Source: Eleusine coracana subsp. coracana (Eukaryota > Streptophyta > Magnoliopsida > Poales > Poaceae). From it: DNA of 64,000 bases. The position numbers and the translations under genes are program-made. Shown piece by piece: positions 34,662 through 46,078 of the stretch. The DNA lies in the NCBI GenBank assembly GCA_032690845.1, contig CM064431.1, forward strand, positions 28,216,300 to 28,280,299. Direction: 5' to 3'. The notes beneath the pieces are model-generated. The model ran no database searches and was not told the origin of the DNA. It worked only from the letters and a program-made list of their open reading frames with translations. Positions within the stretch are counted from its first letter, which is position 1, and every line of letters starts with the position of its first letter.

Positions 34662-36573
34662 GTGACACTCCTAGTGTCATTAGGGTCCCAAGGGTGTCAT
34701 TTGGGCAGCATAAAACCAGAACACAAGCATTTGAATTTAAATTCAAATTGCAACTCAATTGAATTCAAAACCCAATTGAAAGACCTTTGAACTGCAAGTC
34801 CCAAATTTTCAATAAGACTCACCTTTGCAAAAATTATATGTTGATGGTCTTGGTCAATTAGAATTTTGGGAATTTTCTCAGAATTTTAGTCCATCAATAA
34901 AGGCCTCGAATAATTGTTAGAATGGTTAAAAACCAGCTCTGTTCATAAAATTCCTGAGCTTTTTGTAGTGGGGACTGTTGGTAGTTAGTATTTTTGTAAA
35001 AACCAGCACATTATGGGGAGCCTACCATAATTTTGGTCTAATTTTAGCAGATCTGGATTAATTCTAAAAAAATTTGCAAAGGCAGCCGGCTGAAAGGATT
35101 GGAAAAAGAAAGGAAAAGAAAAACTGCCCGTGGGACCCGCCTGTCAGTGACTCAGAGAAAACACACCGACCGCAGCCGTGCTGCCCCACCCGTCGCGTGC
35201 TGCGTGGTCACCGGCGTACGGCTAACGGCCGTTGCCGCGGATCGACGGGCCCACGCGCGCGTTCGGATATCCCTTTTGCCGACCGCCGCGCTGTCCGAGC
35301 CCCGCATTCACTCCGCGCACCCTCTCTATTTCTTCCGCCCACGCGCCGCGCCCATTGCCACCCGGTGCTGCTCCGCGCCACCGCCGCCTCGCCGTTGCTT
35401 CCAGGAGTTCGTCGACGTCCACGGCCTCGCCTCGGCGTCTTCAAGCTCCACGCGGAGCCACCTTCTCCTTTCCGCATCGAGCCGCCGTGAATCGACCTCT
35501 CCCCCCCCCCCCCCCCCCCCCCCCCGTCTCCGACCGCCGCCCCACCGTGTCGCCCGGCACCCACGGTGAGCCCCTGACCGATTCCTTGCTCGAGGAGTTT
35601 CCCATCTTGTTCGCGCACGCGTTTGAGCTCAGGATGGGCAAATCCGACCACGTTTTCCCTTAGTTCTTCGCTCGAGGCCGCCGCCGACCGCCGCAACCCC
35701 CACCTCACCGGTGAGACTGCACCCCCGGCCTCCCTCTTGCAGGAGAAGCTCGGTGACTTCCTTCTCCGTGCTCCAGTGAAGCTTTCCATCTAGATCCCGA
35801 GTCCTACCGCCCTTCCCTTGCCGTGCTAGCCGACAACGACCCCTGCCCTGTTTCCGCCGCTGTCGCTGGGCTACGTCCGGCCATCGCTGGTGGTTTCCGA
35901 TAGCCTAGATGAGTGCGTGGGGTTGAGTAGGTCATTTCTCCTTTCTGGACCAGCTCGAGCCAGGGACCGCAGCGAGCTGCGGCGAGCCCCCCCTACCGGC
36001 GCCGCCGTGCTCCGGCGAGAGCGCGCGCGCGCGCACTCTGCGCCGCTGGCCACTGGGCCGCGAAGGCCAGTGGGCCTGGCCTCGCTCTGGGCCGCACTCA
36101 GCCGAGCGCCCCCGCGCTCGCGCTCGCCGCTGGGCCGTGCGCGAGTCCCAGCCTAGTGGGCTGCCTGTTTGCGGCCCGTGAAGTAAAAATCGGTTTTTCG
36201 TAATTTATTCATTTCCAGAAATAGGTTAAACTGGTAAATTGCATAGTAAATTGAATAATAGGAATTTTGTAGCAAGATAAATTTTGTTATCCTTATAGGA
36301 ACTTCTACTGTGGTAGAAAAATGCTAATGCCACATGCATAGTAATTTTCATACCAGGGTTAAAATAAATAGGAAAAACACTAATAGAATTTTAATTAATT
36401 ATAGAGAGCTAATAAAATATTAAAAATTGGCCTCTAGGTAGGATTTTCAGTTTTAGTCTTCCTGGAAAAATTTCATAAAGAAATTCTCTGTTTAATTAGC
36501 TGAAATTAATTAAATACCTTTTTCCTTATAATAATTAATAATTAATCTTTGGCTTAGTATTTGATAGTGAAAC
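34662..36573 (+). mobile_element. Fragment Z: start of a long 'TGTGACAC' LTR-like element
   Basis: Begins TGTGACACTCC directly after the H leader and stops where F begins. An A/T-rich part (34700-35080) is followed by a GC-rich, CpG-rich part (35100-36180) and an A/T-rich part again. The layout resembles the minus strand of X (which begins TGTAACACCC), and GGGACCCGCCTGTCAGTG near 35132 is typical of grass LTR regulatory regions. Reading frames in the GC-rich part overlap in several phases and look accidental. No internal domain or matching end is visible. Confidence 0.4.
35501..35525. repeat. Homopolymer C(25) inside fragment Z
   Basis: Twenty-five consecutive C. Real length uncertain because such runs are error-prone. 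Confidence 0.8.
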
Positions 36574-37496
36574 TGATGAGGACATCACTCCTATGGATAC
36601 ACACAACACTCCTCCAAATCTGGACTTGCAAGGTCCAATGACTAGAGCTCGTGCACGACGACTAAATTTAGAGGTGAGCTCGTTCCTACGTTCTTCGCTA
36701 TATGTTACTTTTGAGAATGGTTTGCTACCTAATGATTATTTTATGATTAGAAACCATGGAGAGGATCAGGAGATGATGGGAAAAGGAGTTGGGAATGTGG
36801 AGGACCAGCAAGGGCTTGGAAGCCAAAGTGGAGGCCCAATCAAAACCGACTTCGAGTCTGTTTCAGGGTCTAGGACCAGTCTGTACTAAAACAGTCGTCC
36901 AGGACGCATACGGACTCGGATTTGGACGTTCTACATATGCACGGAAAGATAAGAAGAAGACCTTTCCAATGCCGCCAGACTCATGTCAAAATTTATCCGG
37001 AGTCATTGGGAATCGTCAAAACAAGAGAGAGTCCAGAATCTGTGTTGGTGCTGCGTCGCCTATTTTTGGCCTTTGGGCTTTGTATCTAGTTGAGCCCAAT
37101 TAGGGGCGCGTCCAGAGGGTCTTGCATGACCCTAGGGTCTTTACATACAGCAGCCACCGCACCATTAGGGTTCGGGTTTTGCTTAGATCAATTCTGTTCA
37201 TAAACAGTTTCATCGTTCATCGGTTTGTGAGACCCCAACTTCGAGAGTTTAATCATACATCTACAACTGTGTTGCATTCTTTGTTGTTCTTGCTTGTATT
37301 CTTGATTCGCAGGCAGGGTTTAGCCTTCTCGGTGAGGTCAATCATCTTTGGACGGTTGATAACCAGAGGAGACGTCGTGCTGCGATTGCGGGGTTTAGAA
37401 CGTGCTGTTCTGAAGCCGGATCGATTTGTGTGTCGCCTCCGACCAAATCAACTTACCAAGAACCTTTCGAAAGATCGGGAACCCTTATCCACATCA
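36574..37496 (+). repeat. Element F 5' LTR (923 bp)
   Basis: TGATGAGGACATCA to TCCACATCA, with intact tail frame 36593-36889 and TATA-like box. Confidence 0.92.
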
Positions 37497-37498
37497 AG

Positions 37499-37511
37499 TG
37501 GTAATCAGAGC
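37499..37511 (+). other. Primer-binding site of element F
   Basis: TGGTAATCAGAGC, two bases after the LTR. Confidence 0.75.
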
Positions 37512-38063
37512 TTCTGGTGCACCGTCAGGTTCACACTACCCTTTAGTTTTGTTTTCGTGTTCTTCCTATCGTCCACAGAAAATACCCAAAAAAAAAATTT
37601 CCCCCGCCCATAACCACGTGTTTAGCCTTTGCATATTTCAATTTCAGAGTCCGTAGTGTTGAGTTTGTACCCTAGTTCTTGTTTAGTCGCTGGTTTAGTT
37701 TGTGTTTTTGTCGTCAGTAGTGTTTCCCTTGCAACCCTCCTAGCCGCCATCCCCTTCACCATCCTCGGTTTTGTCGGCTTTGTGTGCTAGGGTTGATTGA
37801 TCAACACGCCCACCCTAATCCCACCCTAAACCCACCCTCACCACCTCGGACCAATTTTCATAAATTCCACTTTCCGCTGCATCCACCTCGCCAAAAAAAA
37901 AAACTCCCTACCCGACCCCAAGCCCGACTCGGATTTCACTCAAAACCCCGGGTTCTTCATAACCGATTCCGACACCCCTTCGGTAAAACGGCCATAACTT
38001 TTCGCTCGGTTGTCCGTTTTGGCTGAAATTTTTACAGGAGATTCTTGACAAAAAGTTGAGCCT
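37512..38063 (+). other. Element F leader, truncated
   Basis: Matches the D leader from 58039 to about 58583 (ending near AGTTGAGC), then stops at the deletion junction. No gene. Confidence 0.75.
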
Positions 38064-38095
38064 ACTTGATGTGGACAAGGGTTCCCGATCTTCCG
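38064..38095 (+). other. 32-nt inverted LTR/primer-site junction at the F deletion
   Basis: Identical to 6524-6555 on the plus strand, that is, the reverse complement of the LTR 3' end plus two spacer bases, in opposite orientation to F. It starts at ACTTGATGTGG, the first DNA bases a reverse transcriptase would add to the tRNA primer. Directly after it the text continues CAACCTGTTAATTC, as in D at 61141. Confidence 0.85.
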
Positions 38096-41020
38096 CAACC
38101 TGTTAATTCTGCTTCTACACCAAGTAATGTTACTGATTCTTCAAGTTCTAAGGGTACTGCAATTAAATTACAAGGTCGTTCATGTCTTGCCACAAAATCT
38201 GAGCTTGCTGAAATTTCTACTGATGATATTTTCTATGCTTTGATTTGCAAACAAGCCTTGTTTTCGCTTGGTGATATTGCTTCTACTGCTTTGCCTCCTG
38301 CTGTCACTAACCTTTTGCAGGAGTATGAGGATGTTTTCCCAGCTATGATACCCCCGAGATTGCCACCTTTGAGAGGGATTGAGCATCAAATTGATTTGAT
38401 TCCTGGTGCTACTTTTCCAAACCGTGCTGCTTATAGGACCAACCCTGAGGAGACTAAGGAGATACAACGACAAGTCCAAGACCTTTTGGATCGTGGGTAT
38501 GTTCGTCAATCACTTAGTCCTTGTGCTGTTCCTGTACTTTTGGTTCCTAAGAAAGATGGTTCTTGGCGTATGTGTGTAGATTGTAGAGCCATTAATAACA
38601 TTACTATTAGGTATCGTCATCCTATTCCTAGGCTAGACGACATGCTTGATGAGTTATGTGGTGCTATAATTTTCACTAAAATTGATTTGCGCAGTGGCTA
38701 CCATCAAATTAGAATGAAACTTGGAGATGAATGGAAAACAACTTTCAAAACCAAATTCGGGTTGTATGAGTGGTTAGTAATGCCTTTTGGGTTAACTAAT
38801 GCACCCAGTACTTTCATGCGTTTGATGAATGAGGTTTTAAGACCTTTTATTGGCAAATTTGTGGTTGTTTACTTTGATGATATCTTGATTTATAGCAAAT
38901 CCATGGATGATCATATGATTCATTTGCGTGCTAATTTTGATGCTTTGCGAGTTGCATGTTTATTTGGTAACCTTGAGAAGTGCACCTTTTGCACGGATTG
39001 AGTCTCTTTTCTTGGCTATGTTGTGACTCTACAGGGAATTGAGGTGGATGAGGCAAAGATTGAAGCCATAAAGAGCTGGCCTGTACCAAAAACTATCACA
39101 CAGGTGAGGAGTTTTCTTGGTCTTGCAGGTTTCTACCGCCGCTTTGTCAAAGATTTCAGCACCATTGCTGCACCATTGCATGAGTTGACAAAGAAGGGCG
39201 TTGACTTCCATTTTGGTAAGGTACATCAGGAGTCTTTTGATGCTTTGAAGGACAAACTTACACATGCACCATTGCTGCAATTACCCAATTTTGATAAGAC
39301 TTTTGAGCTTGAATGTGATGCTAGTGGTATAGGCATTTGTGGTGTTTTGATGCAAGATGGTAAACCTATTGCATACTTTAGTGAGAAAATTATTGGGCCT
39401 GTTTTGAATTATTCCACGTATGATAAGGAACTATATGCACTTGTACGTTCTTTAGAGACGTGGCGTCATTATTTGTTGCCCAAAGAATTTGTTATTCATT
39501 CTGATCATGAATCACTTAAGTATATTCGTTCTCAATGCAATTTGAACCGTAGACATGCTAAATGGGTTGAGTTTATTGAGTCTTTTCCTTATATTATTAA
39601 ACATAAGAAAGGGAAGGATAATGTGATTGCTGATGCTTTATCTAGGCGATATACTTTGTTGTCTCAACTTGATTGTAGAATTTTTGGACTTGAGGCAATT
39701 AAAGAACAATATGTTGCTGATGTTGATTTTAAAGATGTATTGCTGCACTGTAAAGAAGGTCGTGCTTGGCACAAATTTGTGTTGAATGATGGATTCTTGT
39801 TTAGAGCTAACCGTCTATGCATTCCAGTTGGTTCCGTTCGACTTTTGTTGTTGCAAGAGGCGCATGGAGGTGGATTGATGGGTCATTTTGGTGCTAAGAA
39901 GACAGAGGATATTTTGGCCACACACTTCTTTTGGCCAAGGATGAGGAAAGATGTTGAGCGTTTTGTTGCTCGCTGCACTACATGTCAAAAATCTAAGTCT
40001 CGATTGAATCCACATGGTTTATACATGCCACTTCCTGTTCCTTCTATTCCTTGGGCGGATATTTCTATGGACTTTGTTTTAGGACAACCTAGGGCTAAGA
40101 GGGGAAGTGATAGCATTTTTGTTGTTGTGGATCATTTTTCTAAGATGGCACACTTTATACCATGTCATAAAACTGATAATGCTAGTTATATTGCTGACCT
40201 CTTTTTCAAACAAATTGTACGTTTGCATGGTATGCCTTCTACTATTGTTTTAGATCGTGATGCAAAATTCTTGAGTCATTTTTGGCACACGCTTTGGAGT
40301 AAGTTGGGTACAAAGTTGCTATTTTCTACAACTTATCATCCACAAGCTGATGGACAAACTAAGGTTGTGAACCACACTTTGGGCACTATGTTGAGAGCTA
40401 TTTTGAAGAACAATTTGAAGCAATGGGAAGAATGCTTGCCTCATGTTGAGTTTGCTTATAATCAGGCAACACATTCTACTACCAAGGTAAGTCCTTTCAA
40501 GGTAGTGTATGGTTTTGATCGCCGTACTCCAATTGATATACTTCCTCTACCTATTAATGAGAGAATTCATGTTGATGCTAAGGAGCGTGCTGAATTTATT
40601 TTGCAAATGCATGAGACCACTAGACTTAGCATTGAAAAGATGAATGAAAGGTATAAAATTGCTGGTAGTAAAGGTAGAAAGGAAGTAAAGCTTGATGTAG
40701 GAGATTTAGTGTGGTTACACTTGAGGAAGGATAGATTTCCAGAATTGAGAAAGTCTAAACTAATACCTAGAGCTGATGGTCCATCCAAAATAATGGAGAA
40801 GATTAATGATAATGCATACAAACTTGAGTTGCCTCCCGAGTTCGGGGTTAGTCCTACTTTTAACATTTCAGATTTGAAACCATACTTAGGAGAAGAGGAT
40901 GAGCTTGAGTCGAGGACGACTCCACTTCAAGAGGGGAGGATGATGAGGACATCACTCCTATGGATACACACAACACTCCTACAATTCTGGACTTGCAAGG
41001 TACAATGACTAGAGCTCATG
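38096..41020 (+). pseudogene. Pol of element F: RT, RNase H and integrase, one stop, integrase site lost
   Basis: Starts in the protease-RT linker. The RT catalytic YFDD is intact. A TGA at 38999-39001 replaces the CGA codon found in D, in the RT thumb region (TD|VSFLGY). Reading then continues in the same frame to 41008: RNase H (ECDASG, VIHSDHESL, NVIADALSRR), integrase finger (HFGAKK, CTTC) and core. The second catalytic Asp is kept (VLDRDAKF), but the Glu of GQTEVV is Lys (codon 40361-40363, AAG). With no gag, no protease, a stop and a dead integrase, F can only be mobilised in trans, if at all. The first Met-containing codons come from the 32-nt filler. Confidence 0.85.
40941..41020 (+). 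repeat. Element F 3' LTR remnant (80 bp)
   Basis: TGATGAGGACATCA after a purine tract shortened by one G. Matches the LTR up to AGAGCTCATG, then switches abruptly to element G sequence. Confidence 0.85.
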
Positions 41021-41123
41021 CCTAACTGACATTAGTGCACAGCCCCCAAAGAACCGAAGGCAGCTCTCGAACCCACCGACCGGCATACGGTTTGAGCCTG
41101 TCAAATATTCGGGGCCTCAACCC

Positions 41124-41640
41124 CTAAAGAATCATACCATTGGCCCGTTCAACCTGCCCATTGCTTTGAGGATGAGCCACTGATGCAAAGTGGATTTTTA
41201 TTCCCATCTCTTCGGCAAAGTCACGGAACTCCTCAGATGTAAACTGAGTACCATTGTCGGTTATGATATCATGAGGAACTCCAAACTGAATGAAAACCTC
41301 CCTGACAAACTCGATCGCCTTCTTCGAAGTTATCTTGCCGACCGGCTTTGCTTCAATCCACTTGGTGAATTTGTCAATAGCAACAAACAAATGAGTGAAC
41401 CCGCCTGGCACTTTTTTGAAAGGACCAACAATGTCAAGCCCCTAGACTGCAAAAGGCCAAGTCATAGGTATCATCTAAAGTTGCTGAGAAGGCACGTGTG
41501 TCTGTTGAGCGAAGAATCGATAGCCTTGCAACCCTTGCCGCTGTAGGCCAACCTGGTGTGCATCTTCAACCGCTGTAGGCCAATAGAACCCTTGCCGAAA
41601 GGCTTTGCCGACCAAAGTCTTGGAAGCCGCATAGTTGCCA
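41124..41640 (-). pseudogene. Integrase of element G (partial)
   Basis: The core 41411-41124 is open with VAIDKFTKWIEA, TDNGTQF and NGQVERANG, so the second Asp and the Glu of the catalytic triad are present, unlike B. The N-terminal finger lies at the end of the upstream ORF (41640-41475), with VCGNYAASK where B has GNHAASK, so one zinc ligand is Tyr; the Cys pair is also disturbed by a small local duplication. The C-terminal part is deleted at the F junction. Confidence 0.75.
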
Positions 41641-42374
41641 CATACTCCTGAATGGATTTCTTCCATCAACCCTTTGCCTTCTAGAATTAAGATGCATCGC
41701 ATCAAGATATTCAAACCTTCTCGTTGATAGAGTAGGTCATCCACCATCAAATATCCTCGACACCTTGCCTTTAACCTTTCATGCTCATTATGATTCGAAG
41801 GCAGCATCCCCTTAGTCAAAAATTGGACAATCGGGTTGCGCCAGTCGGTCTTTATGTTGATATCATCTACCATCTCAGCAACATCGGTCGTTAAGACGTC
41901 AGACCGATGAGAAATAGTATGAGAATACAGAGTGTGTAAGAAAACACTGGGTGGAACAATCAATCGAGACAATCCCATCTTGGCTAATTCATCAGCCGCT
42001 TGGTTATTATCTTGAAGGATATGCTTGAACTTCAGCCAATCGAATTTGTCTTCAAGCTTCCTTACTTCTTGGCCATACACAGTCATATTGTCATCCACAC
42101 AGTTCCAATCCTTAGTAACTTGGTTGATGACTAGAGCCAAATCACCAAAGATGTCAAGGCGTTGAATGCCGAGTGATACAACAATGCGCAGACCGTGTAG
42201 AAGAGCCTCATATTCTACGGCGTTGTTAGACATGTGAAACATGATCTGGAGGACATAACGGAGCTTTTCTCCTTGTGGTGAAATGAGCACAATTATTGCA
42301 CCCGCTCCAGGTAACTGTAGGGATCCATCAAAGTACATTTTCCAGTACTCAATATCTTGCGGTGCAGGCGGCAT
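41641..42374 (-). pseudogene. Second RNase H of element G
   Basis: Part of an open stretch of 299 codons (42374-41475) running from RNase H into the integrase finger. Motifs MYFDGSLQLPGAGA, NAVEYEALLHGLRI, FGDLALVINQV and NNQAADELAKM give the order of the archaeal-type RNase H specific to the Tat group. D in FDGS and E in EYEAL are kept; the Asp of FGDxAL is kept with Leu in place of the usual Ser. Confidence 0.75.
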
Positions 42375-42940
42375 CTAAATTTCTGTCCACTCAGAAATGA
42401 ACTCAGCTAATGCTAGTCCTTTGATTGCCGAGCAGGGTACAAATGTAATAGTGAATTGACTGAGTTCAACTACCCACTTGGCAATGTTTTGTTTGGCTTG
42501 TCGGTTGTGGAGGACTTCCCCGAGTACAAAGGTTGTTTGAACTTTAATAGGATGAGCCTGAAAATAGTGCTTCAACTTCCTCGAAGTGATCAAGAGCGCA
42601 TATAGCAGCTTCAAGATCTGGTGATATCGTGTTTTGGTGGCACTAAGGACCTCACTGATGAAATAACCAGGTGTTGTACTCTTTGTACGTGACCCTCTTC
42701 CTCTCGATCGACTGCTAAGATGGTGCTCACAACTTGAGTTGCGGCCGATATGTAGAGCTGAAGCTTTTCTTGTGGCTCTGGAGCGACCAGGACTGGAACA
42801 TTGCTGAGGTGGACCTTCAACTCATCCAACGCTGACTGTGCCTCTGTTGTCCAGACGAAGTCATCCTGCTTTTTGAGTAGTTTAAAAAACGGCAGATCCC
42901 TGACCCCCGGTCGGGAGATAAAGCGACTCAAGGATGCCAT
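42375..42940 (-). pseudogene. First RNase H and RT thumb of element G
   Basis: Two overlapping open segments, 42940-42611 and 42614-42375, in different frames. The first begins LSRFISRPG and contains WTTEAQSALDELKVHLS and LYISAATQVVS; the second contains HPIKVQTTFVLGEVLHNRQ. Together they are the connection and RNase H that follow RT in gypsy elements. The frameshift and a TAG between RT and this block inactivate it. Confidence 0.7.
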
Positions 42941-42955
42941 ACATCCGGTCAGCTT

Positions 42956-43714
42956 CTAAACATCCCTTTGGGAATTAGGTGGTCCCATATCAAGGATCGC
43001 CTTGATTTTGTCTGGGTTAGCCTTTATACCTTGTTTTGAAATGATGTAACCGAGTAGCTTTCCCGAAGGAACCCCTAAAACACACTTTTTAGGGTTCAAC
43101 TTCATCGAGTAACGTCTCAAGTTGTCAAACATCTCTGCCATGTCAGAGAGAAGTTCTTCAACGTTCTGAGTCTTTACCATGATGTCGTCAACATATGCTT
43201 CTACGTTCCGACCGATCTGAGTTTTGAGGCAGCGTTGAATACCACGTTGGTAAGTCACGCCAGCAGTTTTCAAACTGAATGGCATAGTAGTATAGCAATA
43301 GGCGCCGAAGGGAGTTATAAAGGAAGTCTTGATTTGATCTTCGACTTTCAGTGGGATCTGGTGATAGCCTGAACAGGCATTCAAAAAGCTTAAAAGCTCA
43401 CACCCAGCTGTTGAGTCTACAATCTGGTGAATATGTGGCAGAGCGAAATGGTCTTTAGGATAGACCTTGTTCAAATAGGTATAATCGACACACATCCGCC
43501 ACTCTTTATTCTTCTTAGGTACAAGGATTGGGTTTGCCAGCCAATCGGGACGGTACACTTCCCTTATAAACTTAGCATCTAACAATCTAGCTATTTCCTT
43601 CTTCATGGCGTCCTTGAGGTCTTGTGCGAACCTTCTAAGCCTTTGCTTGATGGGGGTGGCCCTAGGAGGCACCCTTAGTTCATGCTCAATCTTTTCCCTA
43701 GGAACTCCCGGCAT
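42956..43714 (-). CDS. Reverse transcriptase fragment of element G
   Basis: An open stretch of 252 codons, longer and cleaner than in B. Motifs in order: KQRLRRFAQDLKDAMKKEIA, NPILVPKKNKEWRMCVDYT, SGYHQIPLKVEDQ, FGAYCYTTMPF and EAYVDDIMVKTQ with intact YVDD. The stop after QRDV replaces a Gln codon. It is a piece of a polyprotein, so its own Met is not a true start; functional only if the surrounding frame were open, which it is not. Confidence 0.75.
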   Translation of the reverse strand: MPGVPREKIEHELRVPPRATPIKQRLRRFAQDLKDAMKKEIARLLDAKFIREVYRPDWLANPILVPKKNKEWRMCVDYTYLNKVYPKDHFALPHIHQIVDSTAGCELLSFLNACSGYHQIPLKVEDQIKTSFITPFGAYCYTTMPFSLKTAGVTYQRGIQRCLKTQIGRNVEAYVDDIMVKTQNVEELLSDMAEMFDNLRRYSMKLNPKKCVLGVPSGKLLGYIISKQGIKANPDKIKAILDMGPPNSQRDV

Positions 43715-44636
43715 GTCAAAGGGCTTCCATGCAAAGATATCCCTATTTTCCTGGAGGAAAAGAGTGAGTGCGAGTTCCTATTTCTCGTCGAGGTCGGCCC
43801 CTGCATAAGTGATCTTAGCAGGGTCCTCTGGGTCGAGCAAAACTTCCTTGGTAGGGACATCGTCTGTCTGGATCTTGTCTTTGGTGGGCTTCTTCACGGG
43901 GACCTCCATGTCAATCCGCTCCTAACTGTCGAGTGCCTTCAGGAACTCCAGCCGATCGGACAGCATCTACTATCGGTCAACCATCTCACAACTCTGCACA
44001 TCGCAATCAAAAGAATTCTGAAGGTCAGAGTGGAGGGAGATGATTCCCTTGGGGCCTGACATCTTGAGAGTGAGATACGGGTAATGCGGGACCACCATGA
44101 ATGTCGCCACCGCCGGTCTGCCAAGGATGGCATGGTAGGCAGACTTGAAGTTGGCTACCTGGAAGATGACACGCTCAGTCCTAAAGTTCTCATGGGTTCC
44201 AAAGGTGACAGGCAGAGCGATCTATCCAATAGGAACAGAGGTCTTGCCGGGCACGATCCCATGGACGGGAGAGGAACTCGGCTGTAGGTCACTGACCGAC
44301 AAGCCTAACTCCGTGAGGGTCTTGGAGAAGATCAAGTCCAGACTGCTTCCTCTATTGATGAGTACTTGTGTTGAACTTGACCCCCTTCATCATTGTCGCG
44401 AGCACTAGCGAATAGCGACCTGGCTTGGGCAGGTGCCTGGGGTGATCCGACCAATCAAAAGTAATCGGTACTTCAGACCACCTCAAGTACTCAGGCGCAA
44501 CCGTCTCTATGGAATTGATCTCACATAGCTCTAGCTTTTGCTTGCGCTTGGATGTGTAGGCATTCGGGCCTTCGAAGATGAAATTGACTTCCTTCCGGGG
44601 CTCCTGGAACTCTCCATCCTCGTCCTTGTCGTCATC
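43715..44636 (-). pseudogene. Protease region of element G
   Basis: Matches B at 11988-10656 but in several frames. The active site that should read LIDGG reads INRGSS: the catalytic Asp is Asn (codon 44354-44356) and the next Gly is Arg. A small insertion near 44365 also shifts the frame. K interrupts the gene at 44637. Confidence 0.65.
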
Positions 44637-45145
44637 TGTTGGGGAACGGGTAGGCTACGATAGCATATAATAATTTCTACCGTTCAACCAGGAAACCTTA
44701 CAAGAGAGGATCATGGATCGTTACCACTAGATGCGCAGGCAGAGCGGAAGCGAATGTTGGAGCAGCTCGATCCAACGTAGCCGCGCGTCGGTGTAGAGGA
44801 AGTAGTCGATCACGTCAATCGTCTCCTTCTAGTCCAGCCGTCGGCACCGCAGCAATAGCAACGCCTCCTCGCGGTATCCACACGTACGGGGTTGGAGCAC
44901 TATGCGCGGCGTGCTAGCACCGGCAACACGGTTAGGGTTTTTTGGGCGAGAAAGAGGAGCACGGCGGCTAGGGTTAAGAACTGGTGGAATCACCTGCGCC
45001 TTAAGCCCCTCCTCCACTTAAATAGACCCTTCTAATGGGCCTCGACTAGTTGGCCCATTAGTGGACTAATTCCTCATGGATCAATATCTGCATGACCCTC
45101 ACATACGGATCAAATCCGCATTATCTCTTGGGCATATCTCCAACA
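44637..45145 (-). repeat. Element K 3' LTR (509 bp)
   Basis: TGTTGGGGAACGG to CATATCTCCAACA on the plus strand; partner at 51383-51891. On the minus strand it begins TGTTGGAGATATGCCC, a very common grass copia LTR start. Confidence 0.93.
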
Positions 45146-45157
45146 ATCTCCCACTTG
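45146..45157 (-). other. Polypurine tract of element K
   Basis: The minus strand reads CAAGTGGGAGAT directly before the 3' LTR. Confidence 0.75.
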
Positions 45158-46078
45158 CACTAGAGACAATCACATAGGCAAGCGATGTTCCAACCCGTTA
45201 AGTGTGTGACCCGTTAGGTTCACATGTACACGACAATGATGTGAAAACTATTTTTCAAATCATAAATCAATAGCGGCACCTAACAGCACATATTGATTCT
45301 CGTGTACACATAAAGATTATATCGGCTGAACCTTTGACATACGCAGTCAACGATCCCTTTGCCTCACGATATCAGTCAAGCTTAAGGCGAGATACGTGCC
45401 ATCCCTATAATAGCTCGAACATTCACTCGAACGTCTAGTGGATTTATCATGACTAACTTTTAGTCATTATGATTAACTTTTAATCACATTGGCATGGCCA
45501 TGCACTTCCAAATCCATCTAACTCGAGGGGCCCAGAGATATCTCTCCTATTATTAGGAGGGGCAAATTCCATCTTGACCACTCACACCCCACGACATGTT
45601 TCATAGCATACCCAAAAATTACCTTTATAACTACCCAGTTACGAAATAGCGTCTGGTAATCCTAAATATGCTATTACAAATTCTGGGAATCAATGACAAT
45701 CTCAGGTCTAAGGATCCCAAAGGTACATCATACAAGACAACAACTGATGGCACAACAATAACATCTCAGCAAAGTCTATTAGTGGGTCAGTCCAACACTA
45801 TGTTCTCCAACATGTGTCTACATTATTGATTTGATATCTCCATATCAATGATCTGTGAAACATGATCATCAACCAAGACATGTGCTAGTCCATGAATCAT
45901 TATTGTCCAACACAATGATAAGGAACTAGGGATCATTTAGGATAATATTATGAAAGAACAATGAGTTTCACAAACAAATCACGCACTTCTCAATCAATGC
46001 AATAATTATTATCCATAGAACAGAATAACACTTTATTCAATCACACATAAACATAGACATTACACAATCTCTCATACA
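45158..46078 (-). other. Element K 3' untranslated region
   Basis: About 0.9 kb between the end of RNase H and the purine tract. No reading frame or repeat of note. Confidence 0.65.

Larger units (their letters stand above)
36574..41020 (+). mobile_element. Element F: A-family copy lacking gag and protease
   Basis: 5' LTR 36574-37496, primer site, about 550 bp leader, then a jump to the linker before RT; the equivalent of about 2.5 kb of D (leader end, gag, protease) is missing. RT, RNase H and integrase follow, with one stop. The 3' LTR is cut after 80 bp where element G begins. A 32-nt inverted LTR/primer-site fragment fills the deletion junction. The left flank is GAAAC; no right flank survives. 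Confidence 0.85.

Noticed and set aside
35074..35789. Reading frames in the GC-rich part of Z
   Set aside because: Open in multiple phases, low-complexity, interrupted by a C(25) run, no recognisable domain.
45158..46078. Possible host gene or envelope-like ORF between K pol and its LTR
   Set aside because: No frame of useful length and no signal or membrane segment; it is a 3' untranslated region.
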